The position numbers were made by a program, and so were the translations under genes. Shown one piece after another: positions 17,922 to 27,553 of a stretch of DNA of 64,000 nucleotides. Within the stretch, counting starts at the first letter, position 1. Each line of letters starts with the position of its first letter. The notes beneath the pieces are model-generated. The model worked only from the letters and a program-made list of their open reading frames with translations, was not told where the DNA came from and did not search any database. Source of the DNA: Candidatus Nanopelagicaceae bacterium (GTDB taxonomy: Bacteria; Actinomycetota; Actinomycetes; Nanopelagicales; Nanopelagicaceae); NCBI GenBank assembly GCA_030730425.1, contig JANQVH010000031.1, forward strand, positions 1 to 64,000, written 5' to 3'.

Positions 17922-18048
17922 TTAGGCGACGCTGATCCATCCTCTTCCAGCGTTTATAGAAACTTCTAAGCAAGAAAACTGTGGCGAGAGTTAGAAATAT
18001 CATCGTCATTGAGCCTGCAATACCGGCGTCATAAACTGTTGCTTCCAT
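17905..18048 (-). CDS. small single-pass membrane protein
   Basis: From ATG 18048 the ORF encodes 47 residues: a short N-terminus, one membrane helix (SMTMIFLTLATVFLLRSFY) and a strongly basic cytoplasmic tail (KRWKRMDQRR). The frame is open to 18204, but that upstream part would overlap the divergent DUF4307 gene and is unlikely to be used. GAGAAT lies six bases before the ATG, a weak leaderless signal. It overlaps SURF1 by 17 bases and heads the operon. The family is unrecognised; a small accessory role in the membrane is a guess. Confidence 0.65.
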   Translation of the reverse strand: MEATVYDAGIAGSMTMIFLTLATVFLLRSFYKRWKRMDQRRLNDENK

Positions 18049-18062
18049 GTAATCATTCTCCC

Positions 18063-18479
18063 ATGACTCAGGAGATAGGCAGCAACGAAGAGCTTCTTGC
18101 CCAGCGCTATGGGAGAAAGAGCTCAAATGCCTGGCGCTATATCGCAGCGCTACTTCTACTGACCGCTCTTCCCTGGTTGGTTTGGAGCGCATGGCATCAT
18201 TCAAATCCGCAGATTCGAGTTACTCTAATAAGTTTTCAAAATGAGCAAGATACTTCAATTGATATCACCTACCTTATTCAAAGGCGAGATCCATCCCTTG
18301 CCTTAAATTGCACCTTGATTGCCCGGGACTTTGATAAGAATGTGGTTGGAGAAATCGAGGTAGCAATCCCTAGTTCAAGCCAAGGCTCTCTCAAGCGAGA
18401 TGACAGTATTCCCACCCGGTTAAGGGCGGTTAATGCCTCAGTTCTTAAATGTGATGCAATAGATCTAAAAGGTAAGTAA
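18063..18479 (+). CDS. DUF4307-like membrane protein
   Basis: The 138-residue protein has a cytoplasmic start (EELLAQRYGRK), one membrane helix (YIAALLLLTALPWLVWSAW) and an extracytoplasmic beta-rich domain ending NASVLKCDAIDL. The RYG tract plus helix plus small domain next to greA matches DUF4307, found beside greA in mycobacteria. The start is ATG 18063 (AATCAT plus six bases upstream); the frame is open to 18009. It is divergent from the 47-residue membrane gene across 14 bp. The function is unknown. Confidence 0.75.
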   Translation: MTQEIGSNEELLAQRYGRKSSNAWRYIAALLLLTALPWLVWSAWHHSNPQIRVTLISFQNEQDTSIDITYLIQRRDPSLALNCTLIARDFDKNVVGEIEVAIPSSSQGSLKRDDSIPTRLRAVNASVLKCDAIDLKGK

Positions 18480-18490
18480 CCTCTACGCCT

Positions 18491-18964
18491 ATGAGTAAGA
18501 GTTGGTTGACCCAAGAAGCTGCAGATCGTCTATCTGCCGAGCTTGCAAGCCTTGAAACAACTGGACGCTCTGAGATTATTAAGAAGATTGAATCAGCAAG
18601 ATCTGAAGGTGATTTGAAAGAAAATGGTGGCTATCACGCAGCACGTGAGGAGCAGGGAAAGATTGAAGCTCGCATCCGTCAACTAAAACATATGCTCGAA
18701 AATGCAGAGATTGGAACTGCGCCAAATAGCGCAGATGGCTCGATCTCACCTGGCATGAGAGTAACTGTTGAAATTATGGGCGATGAGATGGAATTTCTAC
18801 TTGGCTCAAGAGAGATCTCCTCCGGGGATCTAGATGTCTATAGCGAGAAGTCTCCACTAGGAGCTGCAGTGATGGGGGCAAAGATTGGAGATACCAAGTC
18901 CTATAACGCGCCAAATGGTAAAACGATCTCGGTAAAAATCCTAAAAGCAGAGGTCTATAGCTAA
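18491..18964 (+). CDS. greA: transcription elongation factor GreA
   Basis: GreA rescues backtracked RNA polymerase by stimulating transcript cleavage. The 157-residue protein has the N-terminal coiled coil with the acidic tip ESARSEGDLKENGGYHAAREEQG, then the C-terminal FKBP-like domain (VTVEIMGDEMEFLLGSREI, SPLGAAVMGAKIGDTKSYNAPNG). The upstream TAACCT hexamer is eight bases from ATG and overlaps the stop of the DUF4307 gene. It is convergent with the ABC permease gene, whose stop is adjacent. Confidence 0.96.
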   Translation: MSKSWLTQEAADRLSAELASLETTGRSEIIKKIESARSEGDLKENGGYHAAREEQGKIEARIRQLKHMLENAEIGTAPNSADGSISPGMRVTVEIMGDEMEFLLGSREISSGDLDVYSEKSPLGAAVMGAKIGDTKSYNAPNGKTISVKILKAEVYS

Positions 18965-19768
18965 TTACTTTGAGGCAGTGTTAATGTATTTACGAACACT
19001 CAAAGGAATGAAGATAGCCATAATAATCACCATATAAATCAAGGACATTTCAAGGGGATTCTGGCTAGGCCAAGAATTGGCAGTAACGCCAAAGATATTC
19101 TGTAGCCCAAATAACTCCCTACACCCAGCAACCATTGTTGAAACTGGGTTCCATTCAGCAAAGTACTGCAGCGCCCTTGGCATTCCAGTAGTTGGAGCAA
19201 AAGCATTTGAAAGAAAAGTTAGCGGAAATACTGCGATAAATACTGCAGCATTTGCAACCCGAGCAGAGCGAACCGAGAGGCCAATTAAGACACCAACCCA
19301 AGCCATTGCAAAACCAAAGAGAAGCAAGAAAGCAAAGCCAAGTAAAATACTAAATATCCCAGAAGATGGTCGCCATCCCACGGCATATCCAGCAAGCCCC
19401 ATAACTGCTAAGACCACGATGTTGAGTGCGCCATCACCCAGAGTTCTGCCAAAAACAACAGCTGATCTTGAGATAGGAAGTGATCTAAAACGATCAATTA
19501 GACCTTTCTGCATATCTTCAGCAAGTCCAACTGCAGTTCCTGCCAGGGTAAAAGCAACTGTTTGAACAAAGATTCCAGGCATTAGAAGTTGCACATAATC
19601 CACGCCAGGAATTCCCGTGGAGATAGAGCCGCCAAATACATATCTAAATAACAATACAAACATCACTGGTTGGATAGTTGAGAAAATCAATACTTCAGGA
19701 ACTCGAATCAACTGCAGGAGTTGGCGCTTGGTGATAATTAATGAATCTGAGATAGCGTACTTAATCAC
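18965..19768 (-). CDS. ABC-2 type transporter permease (DrrB-like)
   Basis: The 267-residue protein has about six membrane segments and ABC-2 features: N-terminal TKRQLLQLIRVPEVLIFSTIQPVMFVLLF, PGIFVQTVAF, RFRSLPISRSAVVFGRTLGDG and a late LTFLSNAFAPTTGMP. It resembles DrrB of the daunorubicin-resistance exporters, but the substrate is unknown; lipids or drugs are usual for the family. The start overlaps the stop of the ATPase gene by four bases, so the two subunits are co-translated. Confidence 0.9.
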   Translation of the reverse strand: MIKYAISDSLIITKRQLLQLIRVPEVLIFSTIQPVMFVLLFRYVFGGSISTGIPGVDYVQLLMPGIFVQTVAFTLAGTAVGLAEDMQKGLIDRFRSLPISRSAVVFGRTLGDGALNIVVLAVMGLAGYAVGWRPSSGIFSILLGFAFLLLFGFAMAWVGVLIGLSVRSARVANAAVFIAVFPLTFLSNAFAPTTGMPRALQYFAEWNPVSTMVAGCRELFGLQNIFGVTANSWPSQNPLEMSLIYMVIIMAIFIPLSVRKYINTASK

Positions 19769-20757
19769 TTTCTCCTGCCTCTCCTAGACTTAACTTCGCC
19801 CTCTTCAGGCTTATTCTCTTCAGCAACATGGCCTGTTAAAGCGATAAAAACATCATCAAGTGATGGCCTCTTAAGCGCAATATCTAATGGGTGAATTCCT
19901 AGATCATCAAGTGAGCGAACCGCTTCAATTAAGGCCCTAGATCCAGTAGTAACGGGGGCTGAGACTTGGCGAGATCCTTCTTCAACCAAGACTTTTCCAC
20001 CGCTGACTTTGCCAACGATTTCTGCCACTTGCTTTAAATCTTTTGCCTCAGCCACAATCTCCAGGCGTTCTCCGCCAACTTCTTTCTTTAATTGATCTGA
20101 AGTTCCTCTGGCAATAACTTTTCCATGATCAATAACTGCAATCTCATCTGCTAGCTGATCAGCCTCTTCCAAGTATTGGGTGGTAAGAAGCAAGGTGGTG
20201 CCATCTTTGACTAGGCCTTGAATTACTTCCCACATTTCAATTCGACCTCTGGGATCAAGGCCGGTAGTTGGTTCATCAAGAAATAGAATTTTTGGTTTAA
20301 CGATTAGAGAAGCAGCAAGATCTAACCTTCTTCTCATTCCACCTGAGTAAGTTTTAATTGGGCGTTTGGCAGCATCAGTTAGTGAGAATTGCTCAAGTAA
20401 TTCATCTGCACGCTTCTTTGAAGCTGCAGGCGAGAGATGATAGAGACGACTAAACATTGTTAAGTTATCCCAGCCAGTTAACGTTTCATCAACTGCTGCA
20501 TACTGGCCCGATAAACCAATTACTTCGCGGACTTTTCCTGGATTTTTAATTACATCTATACCTGCAACGCTAGCTCTCCCTGAATCTGGGGTGAGAAGAG
20601 TTGCTAAAATTCTCACAGTGGTTGTTTTACCAGCGCCATTTGGACCAAGAACACCAAGAACTGTTCCCTCTTCGACATCAAGGCTAAGGCCATCAAGAGC
20701 TCTTATTTTGCCCTTGTCGTAGGTTTTGATGAGATTCTCTGCAATAACCGCCTTCAC
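19765..20757 (-). CDS. ABC transporter ATP-binding protein (DrrA-like)
   Basis: The 330-residue ATPase has Walker A LGPNGAGKTTTVRIL, the signature YSGGMRRRLDLA, Walker B ILFLDEPTTGLDPRGR, an H-loop region LLLTTQYLEEADQLADEIAV and a C-terminal DUF4162-type domain. DrrA-type family. The frame is open to 21096 but would run over the divergent MFS gene; GTG 20757 (MKAVIAENLIKTYDKGKIRAL) is the natural start, with TACCAT seven bases upstream. It pairs with the permease to form an exporter of unknown substrate. Confidence 0.92.
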   Translation of the reverse strand: MKAVIAENLIKTYDKGKIRALDGLSLDVEEGTVLGVLGPNGAGKTTTVRILATLLTPDSGRASVAGIDVIKNPGKVREVIGLSGQYAAVDETLTGWDNLTMFSRLYHLSPAASKKRADELLEQFSLTDAAKRPIKTYSGGMRRRLDLAASLIVKPKILFLDEPTTGLDPRGRIEMWEVIQGLVKDGTTLLLTTQYLEEADQLADEIAVIDHGKVIARGTSDQLKKEVGGERLEIVAEAKDLKQVAEIVGKVSGGKVLVEEGSRQVSAPVTTGSRALIEAVRSLDDLGIHPLDIALKRPSLDDVFIALTGHVAEENKPEEGEVKSRRGRRK

Positions 20758-20830
20758 CTGCCCAATGGTAGTAATCTTGCCTCTCTGTTGCCAAATGCGC
20801 ACCTCTGGAAAGGCTTGATTTAAAATTAAA

Positions 20831-22045
20831 TTGAACTCACCCTTTAAGGGCCTGCCCAAAGAAGTAGCGGTCTTAACCTCAATTTCCTTTCTAGTGGCTG
20901 TTGGCTTTGGACTCATAATTCCTGCAATCCCAATCTTTGCTAAATCATTTGGTGTTTCAAATACTTTAATTGGATTAATCATCTCCTCTTTTGCAATTAT
21001 GCGATTTATCTCAGGCCTTTTTGCTGGAAAGCTAGTGGATCGATTCGGCGAGCGATTAGTACTTGGCGTAGGCCTTTTTATGGTTTCGATTTTCACCTTA
21101 ATCTCAGGGCTTGCTCAAACCTATGAACAGTTATTGATATTTAGAACTGCAGGCGGCCTTGGCTCATCGATGTTCTCAGTTTCAGCTGGCGCGTTAATTC
21201 TTAGAGTTGTTTCAGATAACCAGAGAGGCCAGGCGCAATCACTTTATAACGGCGGTTTTATTGCCGGAGGAGTTGCAGGGCCGGCATTTGGCGGGGCTTT
21301 AATTGCTATCTCTGCTAGAGCGCCATTTTTTATCTACTCAGGACTTTTAATTGTGGCAGGAATTGTCTCTCTGATTTTTCTTCATGAGAGTAGATTGGGC
21401 GCAAAAGTTGAGCAGAGTAAAGAGGAGCGCACTCTTACGATCAAGGAAGCTCTGGCAATCAAGCCTTATCTCTACTCACTATTTTTAGCATTTCTTGGAA
21501 GCTGGATTCTCTTTGGTATGCGCTCATCTATCTTGCCGCTCTTTGTTGTGGAAGATCTAAAAGCAAGTCCATCTCTTGTGGGCTTAAGTTTCACAGTAGC
21601 GCTAATTGCTCAGGGTTCGGTGATGGTTAGAGCTGGAAAGCACTCAGATAAGAATGGTCGAAAACCAGTCATCCTTACTGGATTTTCTATCGTAATGGCA
21701 TCTCTTGGAATTCTCTTTATTGCAAATAATGTGACGGTCTATTTAATCGCGATGATTGTTATGGGCCTTGGCGCAGGTTTTGCTGCATCTGCTGGAGCAA
21801 TTGTTGGCGATGTAATTAAAGGAAAGAGTGGAAAGGTCTATGCCTTCTGGCAGATGGCAGGAGATGCTGGAATGATGGTTGGCCCGGTATTACTTGGCTT
21901 TATCTCTGATGCTTTCTCTTATAGGACTGCGATCGGAGTGAGCGCTGCAGTATTTTCACTTTCCATCATTGTGGCGTTAAAAATCCCCGAGACAAATTCT
22001 GCCCATCTCGGGGATTCTAGGAAACATCCTATAAATGAGGTCTAA
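20831..22045 (+). CDS. MFS transporter (probable multidrug exporter)
   Basis: The 404-residue protein has 12 membrane segments. The loop 2-3 motif is GKLVDRFGERLVLGVGL, motif C of drug exporters is present (GGFIAGGVAGPAFGGAL), and the second-half loop is AGKHSDKNGRKPVILTGF. That points to a drug:H+ antiporter-like exporter; the substrate is unknown. The start appears to be TTG 20831, with no Shine-Dalgarno and a TAAAAT hexamer nearby. It is divergent from the ABC exporter genes. Its last codons contain the terminator of the convergent BI-1 gene. Confidence 0.88.
   Translation: MNSPFKGLPKEVAVLTSISFLVAVGFGLIIPAIPIFAKSFGVSNTLIGLIISSFAIMRFISGLFAGKLVDRFGERLVLGVGLFMVSIFTLISGLAQTYEQLLIFRTAGGLGSSMFSVSAGALILRVVSDNQRGQAQSLYNGGFIAGGVAGPAFGGALIAISARAPFFIYSGLLIVAGIVSLIFLHESRLGAKVEQSKEERTLTIKEALAIKPYLYSLFLAFLGSWILFGMRSSILPLFVVEDLKASPSLVGLSFTVALIAQGSVMVRAGKHSDKNGRKPVILTGFSIVMASLGILFIANNVTVYLIAMIVMGLGAGFAASAGAIVGDVIKGKSGKVYAFWQMAGDAGMMVGPVLLGFISDAFSYRTAIGVSAAVFSLSIIVALKIPETNSAHLGDSRKHPINEV
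21977..22016 (-). terminator. intrinsic terminator of the BI-1 gene, inside the MFS coding end
   Basis: AATCCCCGAGA (21982-21992) and TCTCGGGGATT (22006-22016) form a perfect 11-bp stem with a 13-base loop. On the minus strand the stem runs into TTTTTAAC; on the plus strand no T-run follows. It is therefore directional, ending the 22046-22840 transcript. Confidence 0.8.
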
Positions 22046-22840
22046 TTAATCATTTCCGCGAAGTATTGAGATCAAGCGCAATACCTCGAGATATAGCCAG
22101 ACCATAGTTATCAATAGTCCAAAGCCAGCTCTCCAAGATTCCTCTTGTGGCACTCCAGCTCTTACGCCCTCTTCAATTTGATCAAAGTCAAGAATTAAGA
22201 AGAAGGATGCGATGGCAACTCCTGCCACAGCAAGTAATGGTCCAAAGCCGCTAAGACCATAGAGTCCTGCGCCCCCGCCAAGTCCAAAGAATGATCCAAT
22301 CAAGCTTCCAACTGCTAGAACTAGATAACCAATTGCAGCGCCAAGAAGCATTCTGGTGAATTTAGGAGTTACGCGAAGGCGTCCACTCTTATAAAGAGTA
22401 AGCATTCCAATAAATGCTGCAGCAGTTGCAACGATTGCTTGCTGAACAATTCCAGGATAGAAGAGTTCATAGGTCTTGCTAATTATTCCTAGAACTAAAC
22501 CTTGGCAGAGCGCATAAGCTAAATAAACTCCAGGACGAATTGTCTTACTAAAAATTCCAATCATCGCAGTTACTAATCCGCCGATAAAGCCAAGAAGAAG
22601 TAAGCCGCCGCCAAGATTGAAATACCAAGCAGCAGCGCCAACAAGTGCTGAGGTTCCAAAGAGCATCCCGCTTCTTGCAACAACATCATCCATGGTCATG
22701 CGACCAGTGCGTAGTGATGAAGCAGCAGGTGCGTTAAAACTCTGCTCTAGATTATCTTGCGGGAAGTTATCCATAGCGGCATAACCTCTACGGCCCTTCT
22801 CGCCAAATGCCTTACCAAGTACTGGGTTGGAACTATTCAT
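22046..22840 (-). CDS. Bax inhibitor-1/YccA family membrane protein
   Basis: The 264-residue protein has a cytoplasmic, Gly/Ser-rich N-terminus followed by seven hydrophobic helices (LFGTSALVGAAAWYFNLGGGLLLLGFIGGLVTAMIGIF onward). The closing segment FFLILDFDQIEEGVRAGVP carries the Asp residues that form the pH/calcium-sensing pair in bacterial BI-1 homologues. It is likely an inner-membrane ion leak channel; the physiological role is unknown. AAAGGAG lies six bases upstream of the ATG, a firm start. Its terminator lies inside the convergent MFS gene. Confidence 0.9.
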   Translation of the reverse strand: MNSSNPVLGKAFGEKGRRGYAAMDNFPQDNLEQSFNAPAASSLRTGRMTMDDVVARSGMLFGTSALVGAAAWYFNLGGGLLLLGFIGGLVTAMIGIFSKTIRPGVYLAYALCQGLVLGIISKTYELFYPGIVQQAIVATAAAFIGMLTLYKSGRLRVTPKFTRMLLGAAIGYLVLAVGSLIGSFFGLGGGAGLYGLSGFGPLLAVAGVAIASFFLILDFDQIEEGVRAGVPQEESWRAGFGLLITMVWLYLEVLRLISILRGND

Positions 22841-22892
22841 CTCTCTCCTTTAGTAGTCCTAGCGCCCCATTATGAACTTTTTTCTCTATGCG

Positions 22893-22965
22893 TGCCCCCG
22901 GTGGGGGTCGAACCCACACTTGGACGATTTTAAGTCGTCTGCCTCTGCCGTTGGGCTACAGGGGC
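22893..22965 (-). tRNA. tRNA with UAA anticodon but no long variable arm (nominal tRNA-Leu)
   Basis: The acceptor GCCCCTG pairs with CGGGGGC and A73. The anticodon stem GACGA/TCGTC encloses CTTAAAA, so bases 34-36 are TAA, which reads UUA leucine codons. The D arm has a 3-bp GCC/GGC stem. The variable region is only CAAGT (five bases), followed by a GTGGG/CCCAC T arm. Bacterial tRNA-Leu normally has a long variable arm, so this is a class I body with a leucine anticodon. No CCA is encoded. The 5' half is also the end of the uracil-DNA glycosylase gene. Confidence 0.8.
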
Positions 22966-23682
22966 CACTTCCGCGTGGGCAAATCTACCTGCCTTTTTTA
23001 CCACCGAATCCAGTTGGGAGCGCGTGAGCTTTCCCGTGAAAGTATTCTGCTGGCTCGGGTGATAACTACCGATGACCAATCTAGTATTCCCGTCGCGGCC
23101 AAGAAAGTTGAAACTGGCCCCATGGCCAAACTTTGGGCGTTTTCTCGGCAATTCTTCACCTAGCGCCAGCAAGGCATCGATCGTCGCCTTCCAGGCAATC
23201 TGGCCCAATGGCAGAAAGGCGCGCAGAGTTGGCATCAGTAAATTCATCTCAGCTTCAAGCCAGCTCTTACAGCTTTGCTGCTCAAGCGTTGTCGGTTTAT
23301 TTCCTGGCGGAGCGCAGCGAAGTGCGCAGGTGATGCGAGTTTCAAATAACTCTTGTCCATCATCACTTGATAGCGAAGTTGAAATCTTTGCTAAACCATT
23401 TTTATAAAGTGATCTATAGAGCCAATCTCCTGAAGAATCTCCAGTAAATACTCTTCCAGTCCTATTTGCTCCATGAGCCCCAGGGGCTAGTCCAATAATT
23501 AATAATTTAGAATCACTTGGACCAAATCCAGTAACTGGTTTTCCCCAATAATCTTCATTGCGATATGCAGCGCGCTTGGTAATTGCCACCTCTTGGCGCC
23601 AAGATGTCAGCCTTGGGCAGGCACTGCATTTGATAATCTCTTTATCAAGAACTTTTAAGCTCTTAACTCCCTTGGCAATCAC
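22930..23682 (-). CDS. uracil-DNA glycosylase, family 5-like (UdgB)
   Basis: It removes uracil and other deaminated bases from DNA. An N-terminal iron-sulfur knuckle (KCSACPRLTSWRQEVA) precedes GLAPGAHGANRTGRVFTGDSSGDWLY (family motif 1), ITCALRCAPPGNKPT and FLPLGQIAWKA. The closing motif is GSYHPSQQNTFTGKLT. I favour GTG 23682, eight bases past the ppx stop; ATG 23718 would overlap ppx. No in-frame stop occurs before the tRNA, so the reading frame ends inside it, and the TAA stop is the tRNA's own anticodon. Confidence 0.88.
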   Translation of the reverse strand: MIAKGVKSLKVLDKEIIKCSACPRLTSWRQEVAITKRAAYRNEDYWGKPVTGFGPSDSKLLIIGLAPGAHGANRTGRVFTGDSSGDWLYRSLYKNGLAKISTSLSSDDGQELFETRITCALRCAPPGNKPTTLEQQSCKSWLEAEMNLLMPTLRAFLPLGQIAWKATIDALLALGEELPRKRPKFGHGASFNFLGRDGNTRLVIGSYHPSQQNTFTGKLTRSQLDSVVKKAGRFAHAEVAPVAQRQRQTT

Positions 23683-23689
23683 TCTCGGT

Positions 23690-24604
23690 TTACTTCGCAA
23701 GGAGAAGAGCCATTCCATCTAAAATATCACTCTCTGATGCAACAAATTCACTTGCTCCGCTTAGAGCCATAATTCTTGAAAGCACTAAAGATCCTGCAGC
23801 GATTACATCAACTCTTCCTGGATGCATATAGCCAAGTGATGCAATCTCTGATCTTTCAAGTGCAAGAAAGCTCTGACAGACTTGATGAGTCTTTTCTGCG
23901 CTGATTCGAGAAAGATGAATTAGGTCGCGGTCATAGCTATCAAGGCCAAGTGCGGCAGCTGCAACGGTAGTTGCTGTTCCTGCAACAGCTACTAAAGTTT
24001 TAGCGCTACTCATTGGAACTTTGATAGCAGCATTTTTAATAGCTTTATCAATATCAGCAATTGCCAAATCAATCGCAGCTTTACTAGGTGGGGAGCTATT
24101 TAAGTGGCGCTCGCTCATTCTCACACAGCCAATATTTTCACTCACCGACGCCTCAACTGCATCCTGTCCATAGACAAATTCAGTTGATCCTCCGCCAATA
24201 TCTACTACCAAATAAGGAGCGCCTATCTGATTTAGTTGATGGGTTGCTCCAATGAAGGAGAGCTCGGCTTCTTGTTCGCCGCTAATTACCTCAGGTTCAA
24301 TTCCAATTATTGCTTTTACGCCATCGATGAAGAGCTCTCGATTTGATGCATCTCTTGTGGCACTTGTTGCACAGAACCTGATTGCCTCAACGCCGCGCCT
24401 TCTAATCTCACCTGCAAATAACTCAGTAGCTCTTAGAGTCCTATCTATTGCATCTGGATGAAAGGATTTGTTCTTATCAACTCCTTGTCCAAGGCGGACA
24501 ATCTCCATTCCTCGATAAATCTCACGCAGATTACCTCCCGAAACATCTGCAATCAGCAGACGAATAGAATTTGTCCCACAATCAATAGCTGCTACTCGAC
24601 TCAC
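23690..24604 (-). CDS. ppx: exopolyphosphatase / pppGpp phosphohydrolase (Ppx/GppA family)
   Basis: The 304-residue protein has the ASKHA-fold phosphatase motifs: VAAIDCGTNSIRLLIADV (phosphate 1), EIVRLGQGVD, FCATSATRDASN, EVISGEQEAELSFIG, LVVDIGGGSTEFVYG (phosphate 2) and VAVAGTATTVAA. It lacks the extra C-terminal domain of long Ppx proteins, as in mycobacterial Ppx1/2. It probably trims polyphosphate or pppGpp. The start overlaps DUF501 by four bases; the order DUF501-ppx is conserved in actinobacteria. Confidence 0.92.
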   Translation of the reverse strand: MSRVAAIDCGTNSIRLLIADVSGGNLREIYRGMEIVRLGQGVDKNKSFHPDAIDRTLRATELFAGEIRRRGVEAIRFCATSATRDASNRELFIDGVKAIIGIEPEVISGEQEAELSFIGATHQLNQIGAPYLVVDIGGGSTEFVYGQDAVEASVSENIGCVRMSERHLNSSPPSKAAIDLAIADIDKAIKNAAIKVPMSSAKTLVAVAGTATTVAAAALGLDSYDRDLIHLSRISAEKTHQVCQSFLALERSEIASLGYMHPGRVDVIAAGSLVLSRIMALSGASEFVASESDILDGMALLLAK

Positions 24605-25107
24605 TGATCACGTCTCTCTAAGCAATTTCCATTTAGCCACCACTTTGGAAGAAGTGAGAGCGCTTCATCTCCCAAAGGATTAACTCCCTCTCCCGCTGAC
24701 AAGCTATGGGCAATAAGGGAGTGTAAACATTTAACACGATCTGGCATCCCCCCTGCTGAGATATCAACAATCTCAGGAACATCAATTCCAAGCGCAGCTC
24801 TTGCCGCTAAATAATCATCATGCGCTGCGCGATATTGACCGGAAAGTTCGGCATCGATTGCTAATCTCTCATTCATCTCCTCCATAAGGGATGAGTTTTC
24901 TAGAGTTGAAATAGCAGCGGTGAGATTAGGGCAGGTTGCGTAGTAAAAAGTTGGAAATGGCGTTCCATCTGAGAGGCGCGGGTTAGTTTCAACTACTGCT
25001 GGATTAGAGCATGGACAGCGATAGGCGATGCTATGAACATCTCTTGGAACTCTTCCTAATTGAATCTCTATCGCAGATAGATCCTCATCACTTGCTCTCT
25101 CGCCCAT
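24601..25107 (-). CDS. DUF501 domain protein
   Basis: This 168-residue cytoplasmic protein has the DUF501 pattern: LGRVPRDVHSIAYRCPCSNPAVVETNPRLSDGTPFPTFYYATCPNLTAAIS, and near the end GMPDRVKCLHSLIAHSLSAGEGVNPLGDEAL. Conserved Cys and His residues (CPC, TCP, KCLH, AHSL) could bind a metal, an inference from the pattern. It lies between ftsB and ppx as in mycobacteria. The function is not established. Confidence 0.9.
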   Translation of the reverse strand: MGERASDEDLSAIEIQLGRVPRDVHSIAYRCPCSNPAVVETNPRLSDGTPFPTFYYATCPNLTAAISTLENSSLMEEMNERLAIDAELSGQYRAAHDDYLAARAALGIDVPEIVDISAGGMPDRVKCLHSLIAHSLSAGEGVNPLGDEALSLLPKWWLNGNCLERRDQ

Positions 25108-25116
25108 AATTTAAGA

Positions 25117-25563
25117 TTACGGCGTAGCTACGCCGACTCCGACTGAGGTAATAGATGAGATGACTCTGGAATACCAGGGAACTCCTAGTGGAAAGTCTTG
25201 ATTAATTGGAGCAGCGCCTTGTGCTTCAGGGTCAATTGTTGGTTTTACTCCCAAGATTACGTATTGCCGCTCACCTGGCAGAACAAAGTGGAGGCGATTT
25301 CTTGCCTCACTCTTTACATAATCTGGATCACGCCATCTTTGTAGCTCAGCTCTTGCTGCCTCTAACTTTTTATAATTGGAATCAAGATCTGCTTCAAGAG
25401 CGCTGATTTGTGCTCTCTGTGCAAAATACTGTTGCGTTGGAGGAGCAAGAGTAACTGCGACAATAAATAGAACTAGAAAGAGAATTAGTAATCGAGTTGA
25501 GATTCCTCGTTTTGCGGCAAAGCTTTCAAGAGTCTTAGGAAGCGAGATTTTGCTGCGCTTCAT
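25117..25563 (-). CDS. ftsB: septum formation initiator FtsB/DivIC family protein
   Basis: The 148-residue bitopic protein has a basic cytoplasmic start, one membrane helix (LLILFLVLFIVAVTLAPP) and a coiled coil (ISALEADLDSNYKKLEAARAELQ). The family motif WRDPDYVKSEARNRLHFVLPGERQYVI follows. It forms the FtsQLB complex in the divisome. It lies 29 bp downstream of eno, the usual actinobacterial order, and ahead of DUF501 and ppx. Confidence 0.92.
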   Translation of the reverse strand: MKRSKISLPKTLESFAAKRGISTRLLILFLVLFIVAVTLAPPTQQYFAQRAQISALEADLDSNYKKLEAARAELQRWRDPDYVKSEARNRLHFVLPGERQYVILGVKPTIDPEAQGAAPINQDFPLGVPWYSRVISSITSVGVGVATP

Positions 25564-25592
25564 AGCGGCTCCTTATTTGCTCTAATTATTTC

Positions 25593-27535
<1,943 letters not shown>

Positions 27536-27553
27536 CTTGGAGCGCTTTGTTAA

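Noticed and set aside
19077-19565. A 162-residue plus-strand ORF
   Set aside because: It lies wholly antisense to the ABC permease and its composition is that of a shadow frame (Ala/Thr/Pro rich, no motif).
20758-21096. N-terminal extension of the ABC ATPase
   Set aside because: It is antisense to the MFS gene start and contributes no ABC motif; GTG 20757 matches the family start.
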